The notes under the pieces are model-generated. The model saw only the letters and a program-made list of their open reading frames with translations, did no database searches and was not told the DNA's origin. A DNA stretch of 5,922 nt from an uncultured Gemmatimonadota bacterium (GTDB lineage Bacteria > Gemmatimonadota > Gemmatimonadetes > Gemmatimonadales > GWC2-71-9). The stretch lies in assembly GCA_913009915.1 (NCBI GenBank), contig CAJVYZ010000199.1:1-5922 (forward strand), read 5' to 3'. The translations under genes were made by a program, and so were the position numbers. The number at the start of each line of letters is the position of its first letter. The first letter of the stretch is position 1. Shown in pieces: positions 1-5,440 of the stretch.

Positions 1-41
1 GGTGTGTTTTTTTTTTTTTTTTATGTTGTATTTTTTTTTTT
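1..41. other. Poly-T read-end artefact outside the left adapter
   Basis: This is almost pure T with a few interruptions, lying immediately outside an intact Illumina P7 adapter. It mirrors the poly-A found beyond the adapter at the other end. It fits base calls made after a read passed the end of its template, so it should not be read as a promoter, a terminator tract or coding sequence. Confidence 0.93.
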
Positions 42-107
42 CAAGCAGAAGACGGCATACGAGATATATCAGTGTGACTGGAGTTCAGACGTGTGCTCTT
101 CCGATCT
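42..107 (-). other. Illumina TruSeq index (P7) adapter, reverse-complement orientation
   Basis: From 42 the sequence reads CAAGCAGAAGACGGCATACG and continues through GAGAT (the P7 flow-cell oligo). An 8-base index follows (66-73, ATATCAGT, the reverse complement of ACTGATAT), then the TruSeq read-2 primer site ending in GCTCTTCCGATCT at 107. It is synthetic. The insert begins at 108. Translation gives peptides such as KQKTAYEI and SSDVCSSDL, which are familiar adapter-contamination artefacts in protein databases. Confidence 0.99.
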
Positions 108-109
108 AA

Positions 110-886
110 AAGAACGCCGTCCGAAGGCTCTCCTTGACCGTCGGTTCGGATTGCACGCCAGAGCGGCTGGTCGGCATTCTCGAGCACGCCGATTTCCTGT
201 CAGGGGCCACCGACACCGGCTTCCTGGACCGCCATCCTCCGAGTGAGCTTTGCGCCTCGGACGACGACCGACAAGTGGTGATTGCTCATGCGGTGGCTGC
301 CGCGTTGGCCGGTCAGGCCAGAAACCGGGCCGACGCAACGGCGCTCACGACCCTGCCGAGCGGCTGGCGCAACAACGCCTCGCAACTAAATACGACCACC
401 TTCGACTCAGGGGAGACCGCCATCGAGGTGGGCTACCGGCTGAACGAGGACGTGGTCGAGCTATCGATCAACGGTAGCCCCGGCGATCCGGCGTTTCTGT
501 TCGAGGCCAAGGCCAATCTGGTCGACCTCGAATGGCGAGGGATCAGGCGCACGTACCTGGTAGCACATCACGATCATGCGGTGTACGTCGACTCGCCGCT
601 CGGATCCACCGCGCTCATCGAACGGCCGGTGCTCCCGGTTCCTGAGATCGATGTGGAACCAGGGTCGCTGCTAGCCCCGATGCCTGGCAAGGTGGTTCGG
701 GTGCTGGCCGGGGTCGGTGATGAAGTCTCCGCCGGCCAGCCGCTGGTAGTGATCGAAGCGATGAAGATGGAGCACTCCGTCGACGCGCCCGCAGATGGCC
801 GGGTCGCCGCGATGCCCGTCTCCGAAGGCGACCAGGTCGACACCGGCCAAACCCTCACGGTCTTAGAGGACAGCGCTACATCCTGA
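110..886 (+). CDS. Acyl-CoA carboxylase alpha subunit, C-terminal part (end of biotin carboxylase, BT linker and biotinyl domain); 5' truncated
   Basis: This is the 3' part of the alpha chain of a biotin-dependent acyl-CoA carboxylase (acetyl/propionyl/3-methylcrotonyl-CoA type). The chain carboxylates its own biotin using ATP and bicarbonate and hands the CO2 to a partner carboxyltransferase. The first ~60 codons match the end of the biotin carboxylase domain (LVGILEHADFLSGATDTGFL). The hallmark LPSGWRNN follows, then a beta-rich BT linker. The biotinyl domain opens with APMPGKV and carries the EAMKMEH motif, whose lysine (codon 764-766) is the expected biotinylation site. The gene ends at TGA 884-886. 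The frame is open back to the adapter boundary, so the TTG at 134 is not a real start and about 400 N-terminal residues are missing. The first ~20 codons match the family less well, perhaps from poor read-end sequence. The acyl-CoA substrate cannot be told without the beta subunit. Confidence 0.93.
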   Translation, partial: KNAVRRLSLTVGSDCTPERLVGILEHADFLSGATDTGFLDRHPPSELCASDDDRQVVIAHAVAAALAGQARNRADATALTTLPSGWRNNASQLNTTTFDSGETAIEVGYRLNEDVVELSINGSPGDPAFLFEAKANLVDLEWRGIRRTYLVAHHDHAVYVDSPLGSTALIERPVLPVPEIDVEPGSLLAPMPGKVVRVLAGVGDEVSAGQPLVVIEAMKMEHSVDAPADGRVAAMPVSEGDQVDTGQTLTVLEDSATS

Positions 887-888
887 GT

Positions 889-902
889 CGGTTGGCCAAC
901 CG
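889..902. promoter_or_regulatory. Perfect 14-bp palindrome after the carboxylase stop
   Basis: CGGTTGGCCAACCG is its own reverse complement and begins 2 bases after the carboxylase stop codon. As RNA it could fold only into a 5-bp stem with a GGCC loop and no U tract, so it is a poor terminator. Its centre lies about 26 bp upstream of the centre of the antitoxin palindrome at 914-930. A second operator half for the toxin-antitoxin repressor is therefore possible, though unproven. Confidence 0.4.
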
Positions 903-913
903 CATTCCCTTCG

Positions 914-930
914 GTAGCACAGCGTGCTAC
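914..930. promoter_or_regulatory. Palindromic operator of the toxin-antitoxin operon
   Basis: GTAGCAC-AGC-GTGCTAC is a perfect inverted repeat with 7-bp arms and a 3-bp centre. It ends 9 bases before the antitoxin ATG, and its right arm runs into the -10 box. Phd-family antitoxins, alone or with their toxin, are known to repress their own operon by binding palindromes at the promoter. This position would block RNA polymerase directly. The repeat is seen in the sequence; the operator role is inferred. Confidence 0.72.
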
Positions 931-933
931 ACT
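925..933 (+). promoter_or_regulatory. Extended -10 promoter (TGCTACACT) for a leaderless antitoxin mRNA
   Basis: TG-C-TACACT matches an extended -10 element, with TACACT at 928-933. Transcription would start about 7 bases downstream, at or next to the A of the antitoxin ATG (940). No Shine-Dalgarno sequence lies between the box and the ATG, so the mRNA is probably leaderless, as is common in actinobacteria. Only a poor -35 candidate (TTCCCT, 905-910) is present, which fits reliance on the extended -10. Confidence 0.62.
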
Positions 934-939
934 GCCGTT

Positions 940-1194
940 ATGAGCAGAGAGATCACGCAGCGAGAACTGCGAAACGACAGCGGCAAGATAATGCGCGCGC
1001 TCGACGAAGGTGAAACCTTCACGGTTACACGAAACGGTGTGCCCGTCGGAGAGCTCACTCCCTTGCGTCGGCACCGATACCTCCCTGCGGAGACCGCCGT
1101 GGAACTCTTCCGCACCGCCCCCAAGATCGACTACGACTCCCTACGAGCCGATCTCGACGCAGCTGCCAGCCAAGATCCCGCGCCTCGTGGCTGA
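940..1194 (+). CDS. Phd/YefM-family type II antitoxin (partner of the downstream VapC)
   Basis: This encodes an 84-residue antitoxin that should bind and neutralise the PIN-domain toxin that follows, and repress the operon. The N-terminal ~40 residues carry the family signature: REITQRELRNDSGKIMRALDEG, a T-V-T-R-NG-P-V stretch and a following GEL. This is the small DNA-binding and dimerisation fold. The C-terminal half (from about residue 45) is charged and helical, with LFRTAPKIDYDSLRADLD, as expected of the segment that wraps the toxin. ATG 940 is chosen because the protein aligns from there and the promoter sits directly upstream. A TTG at 892 would add 16 residues encoded by the operator itself. 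The stop codon overlaps the toxin start. No specific symbol is assigned, because Phd-type antitoxins paired with PIN toxins are variously named vapB or phd. Confidence 0.88.
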   Translation: MSREITQRELRNDSGKIMRALDEGETFTVTRNGVPVGELTPLRRHRYLPAETAVELFRTAPKIDYDSLRADLDAAASQDPAPRG

Positions 1195-1600
1195 TCCGAA
1201 CCGGCCGGAGCGTGGATTGCTCGACACCTCAGTGATCGTCGACCTAGAACATATCGAACCCCGGGACTTGCCCCATCGGATAGCGATTAGCGCAATCACT
1301 CTCGCAGAGTTGGCCGCTGGGCCGCACGCCGCCACGAACGCCGAGGAGCGAAGCCGACGCCAAGACCGGCTCCAGCGAACCGAGGCAGCTTTCGATCCGC
1401 TCCCGTTCAACGCTGACACAGCCCGCGCCTACGGAAGAATCTTCTCCGCAGTCACCAGCGCCGGTCGCAAACCCAGAGGAGCTCGCGCCGTGGATCTGCT
1501 CATCGCAGCTAGCGCCCTAGCAGCCGGCCTGCCCCTCTATACCCGCAACCCGAGCGACTTCGCCACCCTCGAAGGCCTCGTCGAGATCCATGCGATCTGA
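1187..1600 (+). CDS. vapC: VapC-type toxin, PIN-domain ribonuclease
   Basis: This is a 137-residue PIN-domain protein. VapC toxins are Mg2+-dependent RNases that cut tRNA or rRNA when freed from their antitoxin, halting translation. The expected acidic residues are all visible, counted from GTG 1187: D13 in LLDTSVIVDLE, E41 in TLAELAAG, D103 in ARAVDLLIAA, and D124 in TRNPSDF. Length fits the family. GTG 1187 is preferred because it gives an 8-nt overlap with the antitoxin end (GTGGCTGA, 1187-1194), the usual arrangement for translational coupling. TTG 1217 is an alternative start just before the first motif. The longer frame back to 1010 overlaps antitoxin coding sequence and shows no family similarity. 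The active site appears intact, so a functional toxin is likely. The RNA target cannot be read from sequence. Confidence 0.88.
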   Translation: MADPNRPERGLLDTSVIVDLEHIEPRDLPHRIAISAITLAELAAGPHAATNAEERSRRQDRLQRTEAAFDPLPFNADTARAYGRIFSAVTSAGRKPRGARAVDLLIAASALAAGLPLYTRNPSDFATLEGLVEIHAI

Positions 1601-1630
1601 CCGAGGGCCCAGGGTTCCCAGCAATGCACG

Positions 1631-1644
1631 GCCCGATGTCGGGC
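1631..1644. terminator. Possible short hairpin between convergent genes
   Basis: GCCCG-ATGT-CGGGC forms a 5-bp GC stem with a 4-base loop. It lies in the 43-bp gap between the end of vapC and the end of the convergent membrane-protein gene, touching the latter's stop codon. There is no T run on either side, so it is at best a weak bidirectional terminator. Confidence 0.3.
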
Positions 1645-2087
1645 TACTCGGTGGGAGGCCTGTCGGCGGCTTCCCGCAGGTCAGAGGCGAACGCCCAACG
1701 CCACAGTCCAAAAGTCACCACAACGAAAGTCACCATGACTGCGTAGTCCACGGGCAGGTTGAGATCAAGACCGTCTCGGAACCGGGGTATCGAACCAAAC
1801 ACTCCGCGGGCGACGGCGAATAACCCGACCATCATGAGGGCGAACTTGGCATAGGCGCCCCGGGACAATCTCGGCCTGGCGGTGTCGGCGGCTTCCCGCA
1901 GGCCCGAAGTGAAGCCCCACCGCCATATCGCGATCGACGCAGCAACGAGAACCATCAATACCAAGAAGTCCAACGGCAGGTCGAGGTCGAGACGGCCCCG
2001 AAACCTCGGTATCGTGCGGAGAATTCCACTGGCGGTGGCCAGCAGTCCAAACACCACTACGGCGCCTTTGGCATGAGCACGTCGCAT
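1644..2087 (-). CDS. Small membrane protein with two tandem copies of a two-helix module; function unknown
   Basis: This 147-residue protein is not recognised as a named family. It consists of two copies of one ~74-residue module. Each has a hydrophobic helix, then IPRFR, an LDL-x-LP-x-D loop, a second hydrophobic helix, WRW-x-F and LREAAD. The landmarks recur exactly 74 residues apart: IPRFR at 26 and 100, LPLDF/LPVDY at 37 and 111, WRWGF/WRWAF at 55 and 129, LREAAD at 63 and 137. Four membrane segments are likely, near 8-25, 40-57, 82-98 and 114-131. No catalytic motif is visible. The start at 2087 is chosen because further upstream the frame runs into xylB on the other strand and loses its membrane-protein character; a GAGG lies just upstream, unusually close. 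The gene is divergent from xylB with 47 bp between starts and convergent with vapC. A role in xylose use is possible from position only. Confidence 0.72.
   Translation of the reverse strand: MRRAHAKGAVVVFGLLATASGILRTIPRFRGRLDLDLPLDFLVLMVLVAASIAIWRWGFTSGLREAADTARPRLSRGAYAKFALMMVGLFAVARGVFGSIPRFRDGLDLNLPVDYAVMVTFVVVTFGLWRWAFASDLREAADRPPTE
1661..1680. repeat. 20-bp direct repeat, copy 1 (second module of the membrane protein)
   Basis: TGTCGGCGGCTTCCCGCAGG occurs here and again at 1883-1902, exactly 222 bp (74 codons) apart. On the minus strand it encodes the LREAAD end of each protein module. It is the best-preserved DNA trace of the internal gene duplication. Confidence 0.9.
1883..1902. repeat. 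20-bp direct repeat, copy 2 (first module of the membrane protein)
   Basis: This is identical to 1661-1680 and in the same reading frame of the minus-strand gene. The flanking DNA of the two modules is still alignable but clearly diverged (compare 1974-2014 with 1753-1793), so the duplication is not recent. Confidence 0.9.
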
Positions 2088-2134
2088 GTCCTCAACGCTA
2101 TCAAAGAACCGAGCGGGAAGGTAGGGAAACAAAA
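2088..2134. promoter_or_regulatory. Divergent intergenic region upstream of xylB, with xylB ribosome binding site
   Basis: These 47 bp separate the divergent starts of the membrane-protein gene and xylB and must hold at least part of both promoters. A purine-rich stretch, GGGAAGGTAGGG (2115-2126), ends 8 bases before the xylB ATG and is its likely ribosome binding site. I see no convincing -35/-10 pair and no clear palindromic XylR-type operator. The promoters may extend into the neighbouring coding sequences. Confidence 0.5.
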
Positions 2135-3637
2135 ATGACCTACTTGTTGGGTGTCGATGTCGGTACCACTGCCACCAAGGCGGTCGTCGTCGATGAGCCT
2201 GGGACGGTGCTGGCGGTCGGCTCGTCCGCATACGGGTTCGACACTCCCCGCCCGCTGTGGGCCGAGCAGGATCCTGACCTGTGGTGGACGGCGACCCAGG
2301 AGGCCATCCGTTCGGCTATCAAGCAAGCCGGGTCCGACGGCTCCCAGATCGCCTCGATCGGGCTGACCGGGCAGATGCATGGCCTGGTATTGCTCGACGC
2401 AGCGCGCCGACCCCTCCGCCCAGCCTTGTTGTGGAACGATCAGCGCACCGAGGAACAGTGCGACTTCATGCGGGCGACCGTGGGCAGGGAGCGGCTGATC
2501 GAGATCACCGGAAACGATGCTCTGACCGGATTCAGCGCGCCGAAGATGCTCTGGGTCCGCCGGCACGAACCCGAGATCTACGCCAGAGCCCGCCACGCGC
2601 TGCTGCCAAAGGACTATCTGCGACTCCAATTGACCGGAGAGCTCGCCACCGACAAGGCAGGCGCCTCAGGCACTCAGCTGTTCGAACTGGCAGACCGCGA
2701 TTGGTCGCCCGAACTTCTCTCCGCCCTCGACATCGACCCCGCCCTCCTGCCTCCCACCCACGAAGGCACTGAGATCACCGGCGCCGTCACCGAGGCGGCT
2801 GCCAAGGCGACCGGGCTGGCCGTCGGAACACCGGTGGTCGCTGGGGGTGGCGATCAAGCGGCCAACGCGGTCGGAATCGGGGTGGTCGATCCCAGTTCGA
2901 TGGCGCTGTCGCTTGGGACCTCAGGGGTGGTGTTCGCCGCCACCGACCAACCGGACCATGATCCACGAGGCCGGGTCCACGCCTTCTGCCATGCAGTGCC
3001 TGACCGCTGGCACATGATGGGGGTGATGCTCTCTGCGGCCGGCAGCCTGAGATGGTTCAGAGACACCTTGGCGCCAGGGGTTTCGTTCGCTGAGCTGAGC
3101 GCCGAAGCCGAACAGGCTCCACCGGGTTGCGACGGACTGATCTTCCTCCCCTACCTCAGCGGCGAACGCACCCCGCATCCAGACCCCAACGCCCGCGGCG
3201 GGTTCATCGGCCTAACCGTCCGCCACACCCGCGCCCATCTGGTGCGGGCGATCATGGAGGGGGTCGCCTTCGGTCTCAAGGACGGACTGGACCTGATGCG
3301 GACTGCCGGGCTTGCAGAAGTGGGCGAGATCCGGGCCTCGGGTGGAGGCACCGCCAGTCCGCTGTGGCGCCAGATCCTGGCCGACATCCTGGAGACCGAC
3401 ATCGTCACGGTCAACACGACCGAGGGGGCCGCCTACGGAGCAGCCATGCTCGCCTCGGTTGCGGCGGAGGTCAATGACACAGTGTCAGAGGCGGCCGGCC
3501 GGTGGGTGCATGTGACGCGCACAAGCCGACCATCGACAGCCGACTACTCGGCCCATCACCGACTATTCGCCGAGCAGTACACGATTCTCAAGCCAACCTT
3601 CGACACCCAGACCAAACTCGCGTCCGCCGAGAGCTAA
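2135..3637 (+). CDS. xylB: Xylulokinase
   Basis: This complete 500-residue FGGY-family kinase phosphorylates D-xylulose with ATP to D-xylulose 5-phosphate in the cytoplasm, feeding the pentose phosphate pathway. The N-terminal phosphate-binding loop is DVGTTATK, with D8 conserved. GQMHG (79-83) and WNDQR (100-104) are the sugar-binding signatures typical of xylulokinases within the family. [11 protein letters not shown] holds D240, the expected catalytic base, and SLGTSG (259-264) and [10 protein letters not shown] (402-411) shape the nucleotide site of the C-terminal FGGY domain. Length and motif order match bacterial XylB, with no frameshift. The start is supported by the ribosome binding site at 2115-2126 and by the family-typical N-terminus. 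Its stop overlaps the ribosome binding site of xylA 10 bp downstream, so the two are an operon in the order kinase then isomerase. Confidence 0.96.
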   Translation: MTYLLGVDVGTTATKAVVVDEPGTVLAVGSSAYGFDTPRPLWAEQDPDLWWTATQEAIRSAIKQAGSDGSQIASIGLTGQMHGLVLLDAARRPLRPALLWNDQRTEEQCDFMRATVGRERLIEITGNDALTGFSAPKMLWVRRHEPEIYARARHALLPKDYLRLQLTGELATDKAGASGTQLFELADRDWSPELLSALDIDPALLPPTHEGTEITGAVTEAAAKATGLAVGTPVVAGGGDQAANAVGIGVVDPSSMALSLGTSGVVFAATDQPDHDPRGRVHAFCHAVPDRWHMMGVMLSAAGSLRWFRDTLAPGVSFAELSAEAEQAPPGCDGLIFLPYLSGERTPHPDPNARGGFIGLTVRHTRAHLVRAIMEGVAFGLKDGLDLMRTAGLAEVGEIRASGGGTASPLWRQILADILETDIVTVNTTEGAAYGAAMLASVAAEVNDTVSEAAGRWVHVTRTSRPSTADYSAHHRLFAEQYTILKPTFDTQTKLASAES

Positions 3638-3641
3638 GGAG
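3636..3641 (+). promoter_or_regulatory. xylA ribosome binding site overlapping the xylB stop codon
   Basis: AAGGAG begins inside the xylB TAA (3635-3637) and lies 6 bases before the xylA ATG at 3648. It is a near-consensus Shine-Dalgarno site. It fixes the xylA start and suggests translational coupling. Confidence 0.88.
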
Positions 3642-3647
3642 CAAACG

Positions 3648-4802
3648 ATGGCCGACTTTTTCGCTGATGTGCCAGAGCCGATCCGATTCGAAGGGCTCGA
3701 GTCGGACAACCCCCTCGCCTACAAGGTGTACGATCCAGACCGCCTCGTCGGCGGTGTCCGGATGGAAGATCACCTGCGCATCGCGGTTTGTTACTGGCAC
3801 TCGTTCGCCTGGCCGGGCAGCGACGTGTTCGGCGAAGGCACGTTCGACCGTCCGTGGCTGGCCGATCCCCACTCGCTCGACGCAGCGCGAATGAAGATGG
3901 ACGCGGCATTCGAGTTCTTCACCAAGCTCGGAACGCCGTTCTTCTGTTTCCACGACCGCGACATCGCCCCGGACGGCGACACCTTCAGCGAATCAGCCGC
4001 CAACCTGGCGGCCATGGTCGAGTATGCAGACGAGAAGATGGAAGCCACCGGCGTCAGGCTGTTGTGGGGCACAGCCAATCTGTTCAGCCATCCTCGCTAC
4101 GCAGCGGGGGCGGCCACCAACCCCGACCCTGAGGTGCTCGCATACGCGGCGGCCCAGGTGAAGCACATGCTCGAGGCGACTCAGCGGTTCGGAGGCGCCA
4201 ACTACCTGCTGTGGGGCGGCCGGGAGGGCTACGAGACGATGCTCAACACCGACCTTCGCCGCGAGGCCGATCAGCTCGGCCGCTTCCTCACCCTGGTCGC
4301 CGAGCACAAACACGCGATCGGGTTTGAGGGGACGCTGCTGATCGAACCCAAACCGCAGGAGCCGACCAAACACCAGTACGACTACGACTGCCAGTCGGTG
4401 CACGGCTTCTTGGATCGCTACGGGCTCGCCGAGGAGTACAAGGTCAACATCGAGGTGAACCACGCCACGCTGGCCGGCCACAGCTTCCACCACGAGGTGG
4501 CCTATGCCATGGCCAACGGGATCTTCGGGAGTGTCGACGCCAACCGGGGCGACTACCAGAATGGCTGGGACACCGACCAGTTCCCCACCGACCTCTACGA
4601 CACCACCTACGCCATGTACCTCATCCTCAAGGGCGGCGGCTTCACCACCGGCGGGCTGAACTTCGACGCCAAGCTTCGCCGCCAATCGATCGAGCCGGAC
4701 GATATCCTGCACGCGCATATCGGCGGCATCGATGTCTGCGCCCGCGCCCTGCTGATCGCGGCGCGCATGGTGGAGGAGCATCCTTCCCTCTTGGACCTGC
4801 GT
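3648..4802 (+). CDS. xylA: Xylose isomerase, class II (E. coli type), lacking its C-terminus
   Basis: This cytoplasmic TIM-barrel enzyme converts D-xylose to D-xylulose using two divalent metals. Residues 1-384 follow the E. coli type closely and with nearly the same numbering: [16 protein letters not shown] near the N-terminus, the FHDRD motif with H102 and D105, [15 protein letters not shown], and [15 protein letters not shown]. Metal ligands are visible at E232 and K234 ([17 protein letters not shown]), E268, H271 ([15 protein letters not shown]), D296 (SVDANRGD), D307 and D309 (WDTDQFP), and D339 (GGLNFDAK). Family members are about 440 residues. Here similarity ends abruptly near codon 385 (4800-4802). 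The frame stays open to a TGA at 4920-4922, giving 424 residues of which the last 39 are unrelated. The break is most likely a chimeric join, so the real gene continues elsewhere. It is coupled to xylB upstream. Confidence 0.95.
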
Positions 4803-4948
4803 ATCCTGCAAACACTCTCGACCAGCGGCGCCGGACAAACGGTAGTCCTCAACACGACTGGCGGCTTGGCCTCTCTCAAGGTGCCATCCGCATCCCCTCC
4901 TGGCAAAGCGGATAGTGCTTGATTTGCAGAGGCAGAGGCGGTGCATGA
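4803..4948. other. Unassigned segment after the xylA break, probably foreign
   Basis: In the xylA frame this reads 39 residues (starting [20 protein letters not shown]) and stops at TGA 4920-4922. It bears no resemblance to the conserved C-terminus of xylose isomerases. It could be the end of another organism's gene upstream of the epimerase start at 4949, with both on one fragment. I cannot name the protein. A purine-rich GAGGCGG at 4935-4941 is a possible weak ribosome binding site for 4949. Confidence 0.6.
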
Positions 4949-4996
4949 ATGGCTAGGGTTCTAGTCACCGGCGGCGGGGGCTTTCTGGGGCGGCCC
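4949..4996 (+). CDS. 5' fragment of an NAD(P)-dependent sugar epimerase/dehydratase
   Basis: ATG 4949 opens MARVLVTGGGGFLGR, the first beta strand and glycine-rich nucleotide-binding loop (G8-x-x-G11-x-x-G14) of the extended short-chain dehydrogenase (NDP-sugar epimerase/dehydratase) family. After about codon 15 the similarity is lost: the frame becomes proline/arginine-rich and ends at TGA 5060-5062. Only about 5% of such a gene is present. The fragment is too short to say which sugar nucleotide it acts on or whether it belongs to the xylose-operon genome. The abrupt loss fits a chimeric join near 4994-5000. Confidence 0.7.
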
Positions 4997-5104
4997 TCCG
5001 GTTTGACACGGCCGCCCCGCCCCGGCTGCCCCGCGCCGCCCGTGGACGCTCGCCATGTTTGATCGAGGCGGGCCGGGCCTGGACCTTCAGCGTGGACTTC
5101 CGGC
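4997..5104. other. GC-rich stretch without a recognisable gene
   Basis: This is very C/G-rich, especially 5009-5045. No reading frame here resembles a known family. TTGACA at 5003-5008 looks like a -35 box, but no matching -10 follows at 16-18 bp. It may be native sequence upstream of thiS or a separate short fragment joined in. Confidence 0.45.
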
Positions 5105-5320
5105 TTGGAGATCGGAATCAAAATTACAGTCAACGGCGAGCCCCGCACAACGGAAGGCGAGGCCACCCTGCTCGACTTCCTGAAGGGGCTGGGTTTGCCC
5201 AGCCTGGAGCGCGGCATCGCAGTCTGTGTGAACGGGGAAATCGTGCGGAAGACGGAATGGGAGGCTCGGGTCCTGCGGCCGGACGACGAGCTTGAAATCG
5301 TAAACGCCGCCCAGGGCGGC
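5105..5320 (+). CDS. thiS: Sulfur carrier protein ThiS
   Basis: ThiS is a small ubiquitin-fold protein. Its C-terminal Gly-Gly is adenylated by ThiF and converted to a thiocarboxylate that gives sulfur to the thiazole of thiamin. The frame reads 72 residues, including KITVNGEPR, a LLDFLKGLGL helix, IAVCVNGEIV, RPDDELEIVNAAQGG and a final GG at 5315-5320. The start is uncertain. TTG 5105 has no ribosome binding site. Homologues usually begin Met-Lys-Ile-Thr-Val-Asn-Gly, but the matching codon here (5117-5119) is ATC, so the true start may have been lost at a join or by an error. Oddly, a CGA (5321-5323) follows the Gly-Gly in place of a stop, so the frame runs on into ThiG. Confidence 0.85.
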
Positions 5321-5335
5321 CGAGGAGAGAACACC

Positions 5336-5437
5336 ATGGAAGATCTACTGCAGGTTGGCAGCGAAACTTTTTCATCCCGGCTGATACTGGGTACCGCCCG
5401 CTATCCCAACAATGGAGTGCTGCTCGAGGCGCTCGCC
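5336..5437 (+). CDS. thiG: Thiazole synthase ThiG, N-terminal fragment
   Basis: ATG 5336 opens MEDLLQVGSETFSSRLILGT, then ARYPNN and LLEALA. This is the N-terminus of ThiG, the TIM-barrel enzyme that builds the thiamin thiazole phosphate from deoxyxylulose phosphate, dehydroglycine and ThiS thiocarboxylate. A good ribosome binding site (GGAGAG, 5324-5329) lies 6 bases upstream, so ThiG could start independently even though the ThiS frame reads through into it. Only 34 of roughly 260 residues are present. After codon 34 the family pattern stops abruptly. The catalytic lysine and the rest of the barrel are absent. The break near 5437 is most likely a chimeric join to the esterase fragment. Confidence 0.87.
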
Positions 5438-5440
5438 TTC

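Noticed and set aside
4..246. 80-residue plus-strand frame starting in the poly-T and adapter
   Set aside because: Its first half is adapter translation (KQKTAYEI, SSDVCSSDL). The rest is an out-of-frame reading of the carboxylase gene.
892..939. TTG 892 as an upstream start for the antitoxin
   Set aside because: It lies inside the 14-bp palindrome, and the extra residues would be encoded by the operator and promoter. Family similarity begins at ATG 940.
1010..1186. N-terminal extension of the VapC frame back to 1010
   Set aside because: It overlaps the antitoxin gene in another frame and is low-complexity Ser/Pro/Thr without PIN similarity.
1590..1823. 77-residue plus-strand frame in the membrane-protein region
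   Set aside because: It is antisense to the duplicated membrane protein, whose repeat structure shows which frame is coding.
2088..2231. N-terminal extension of the minus-strand membrane protein to 2231
   Set aside because: It would overlap the xylB start on the other strand, and its residues (Arg/His/Pro-rich) show no family-like or membrane character.
3993..4946. 317-residue minus-strand frame opposite xylA
   Set aside because: It is an antisense shadow of GC-biased codons in a confidently identified xylA, with no recognisable motif, and it crosses the chimeric break.
4876..5337. 153-residue minus-strand frame across the epimerase and thiS pieces
   Set aside because: Its Pro/Arg/Ser-rich composition is typical of a shadow of GC-rich DNA, and it crosses two suspected joins.
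4949..5437. An epimerase, thiamin and esterase gene cluster as a new pathway
   Set aside because: None of the genes is complete and the breaks are abrupt. A chimeric contig explains the order better than a pathway.
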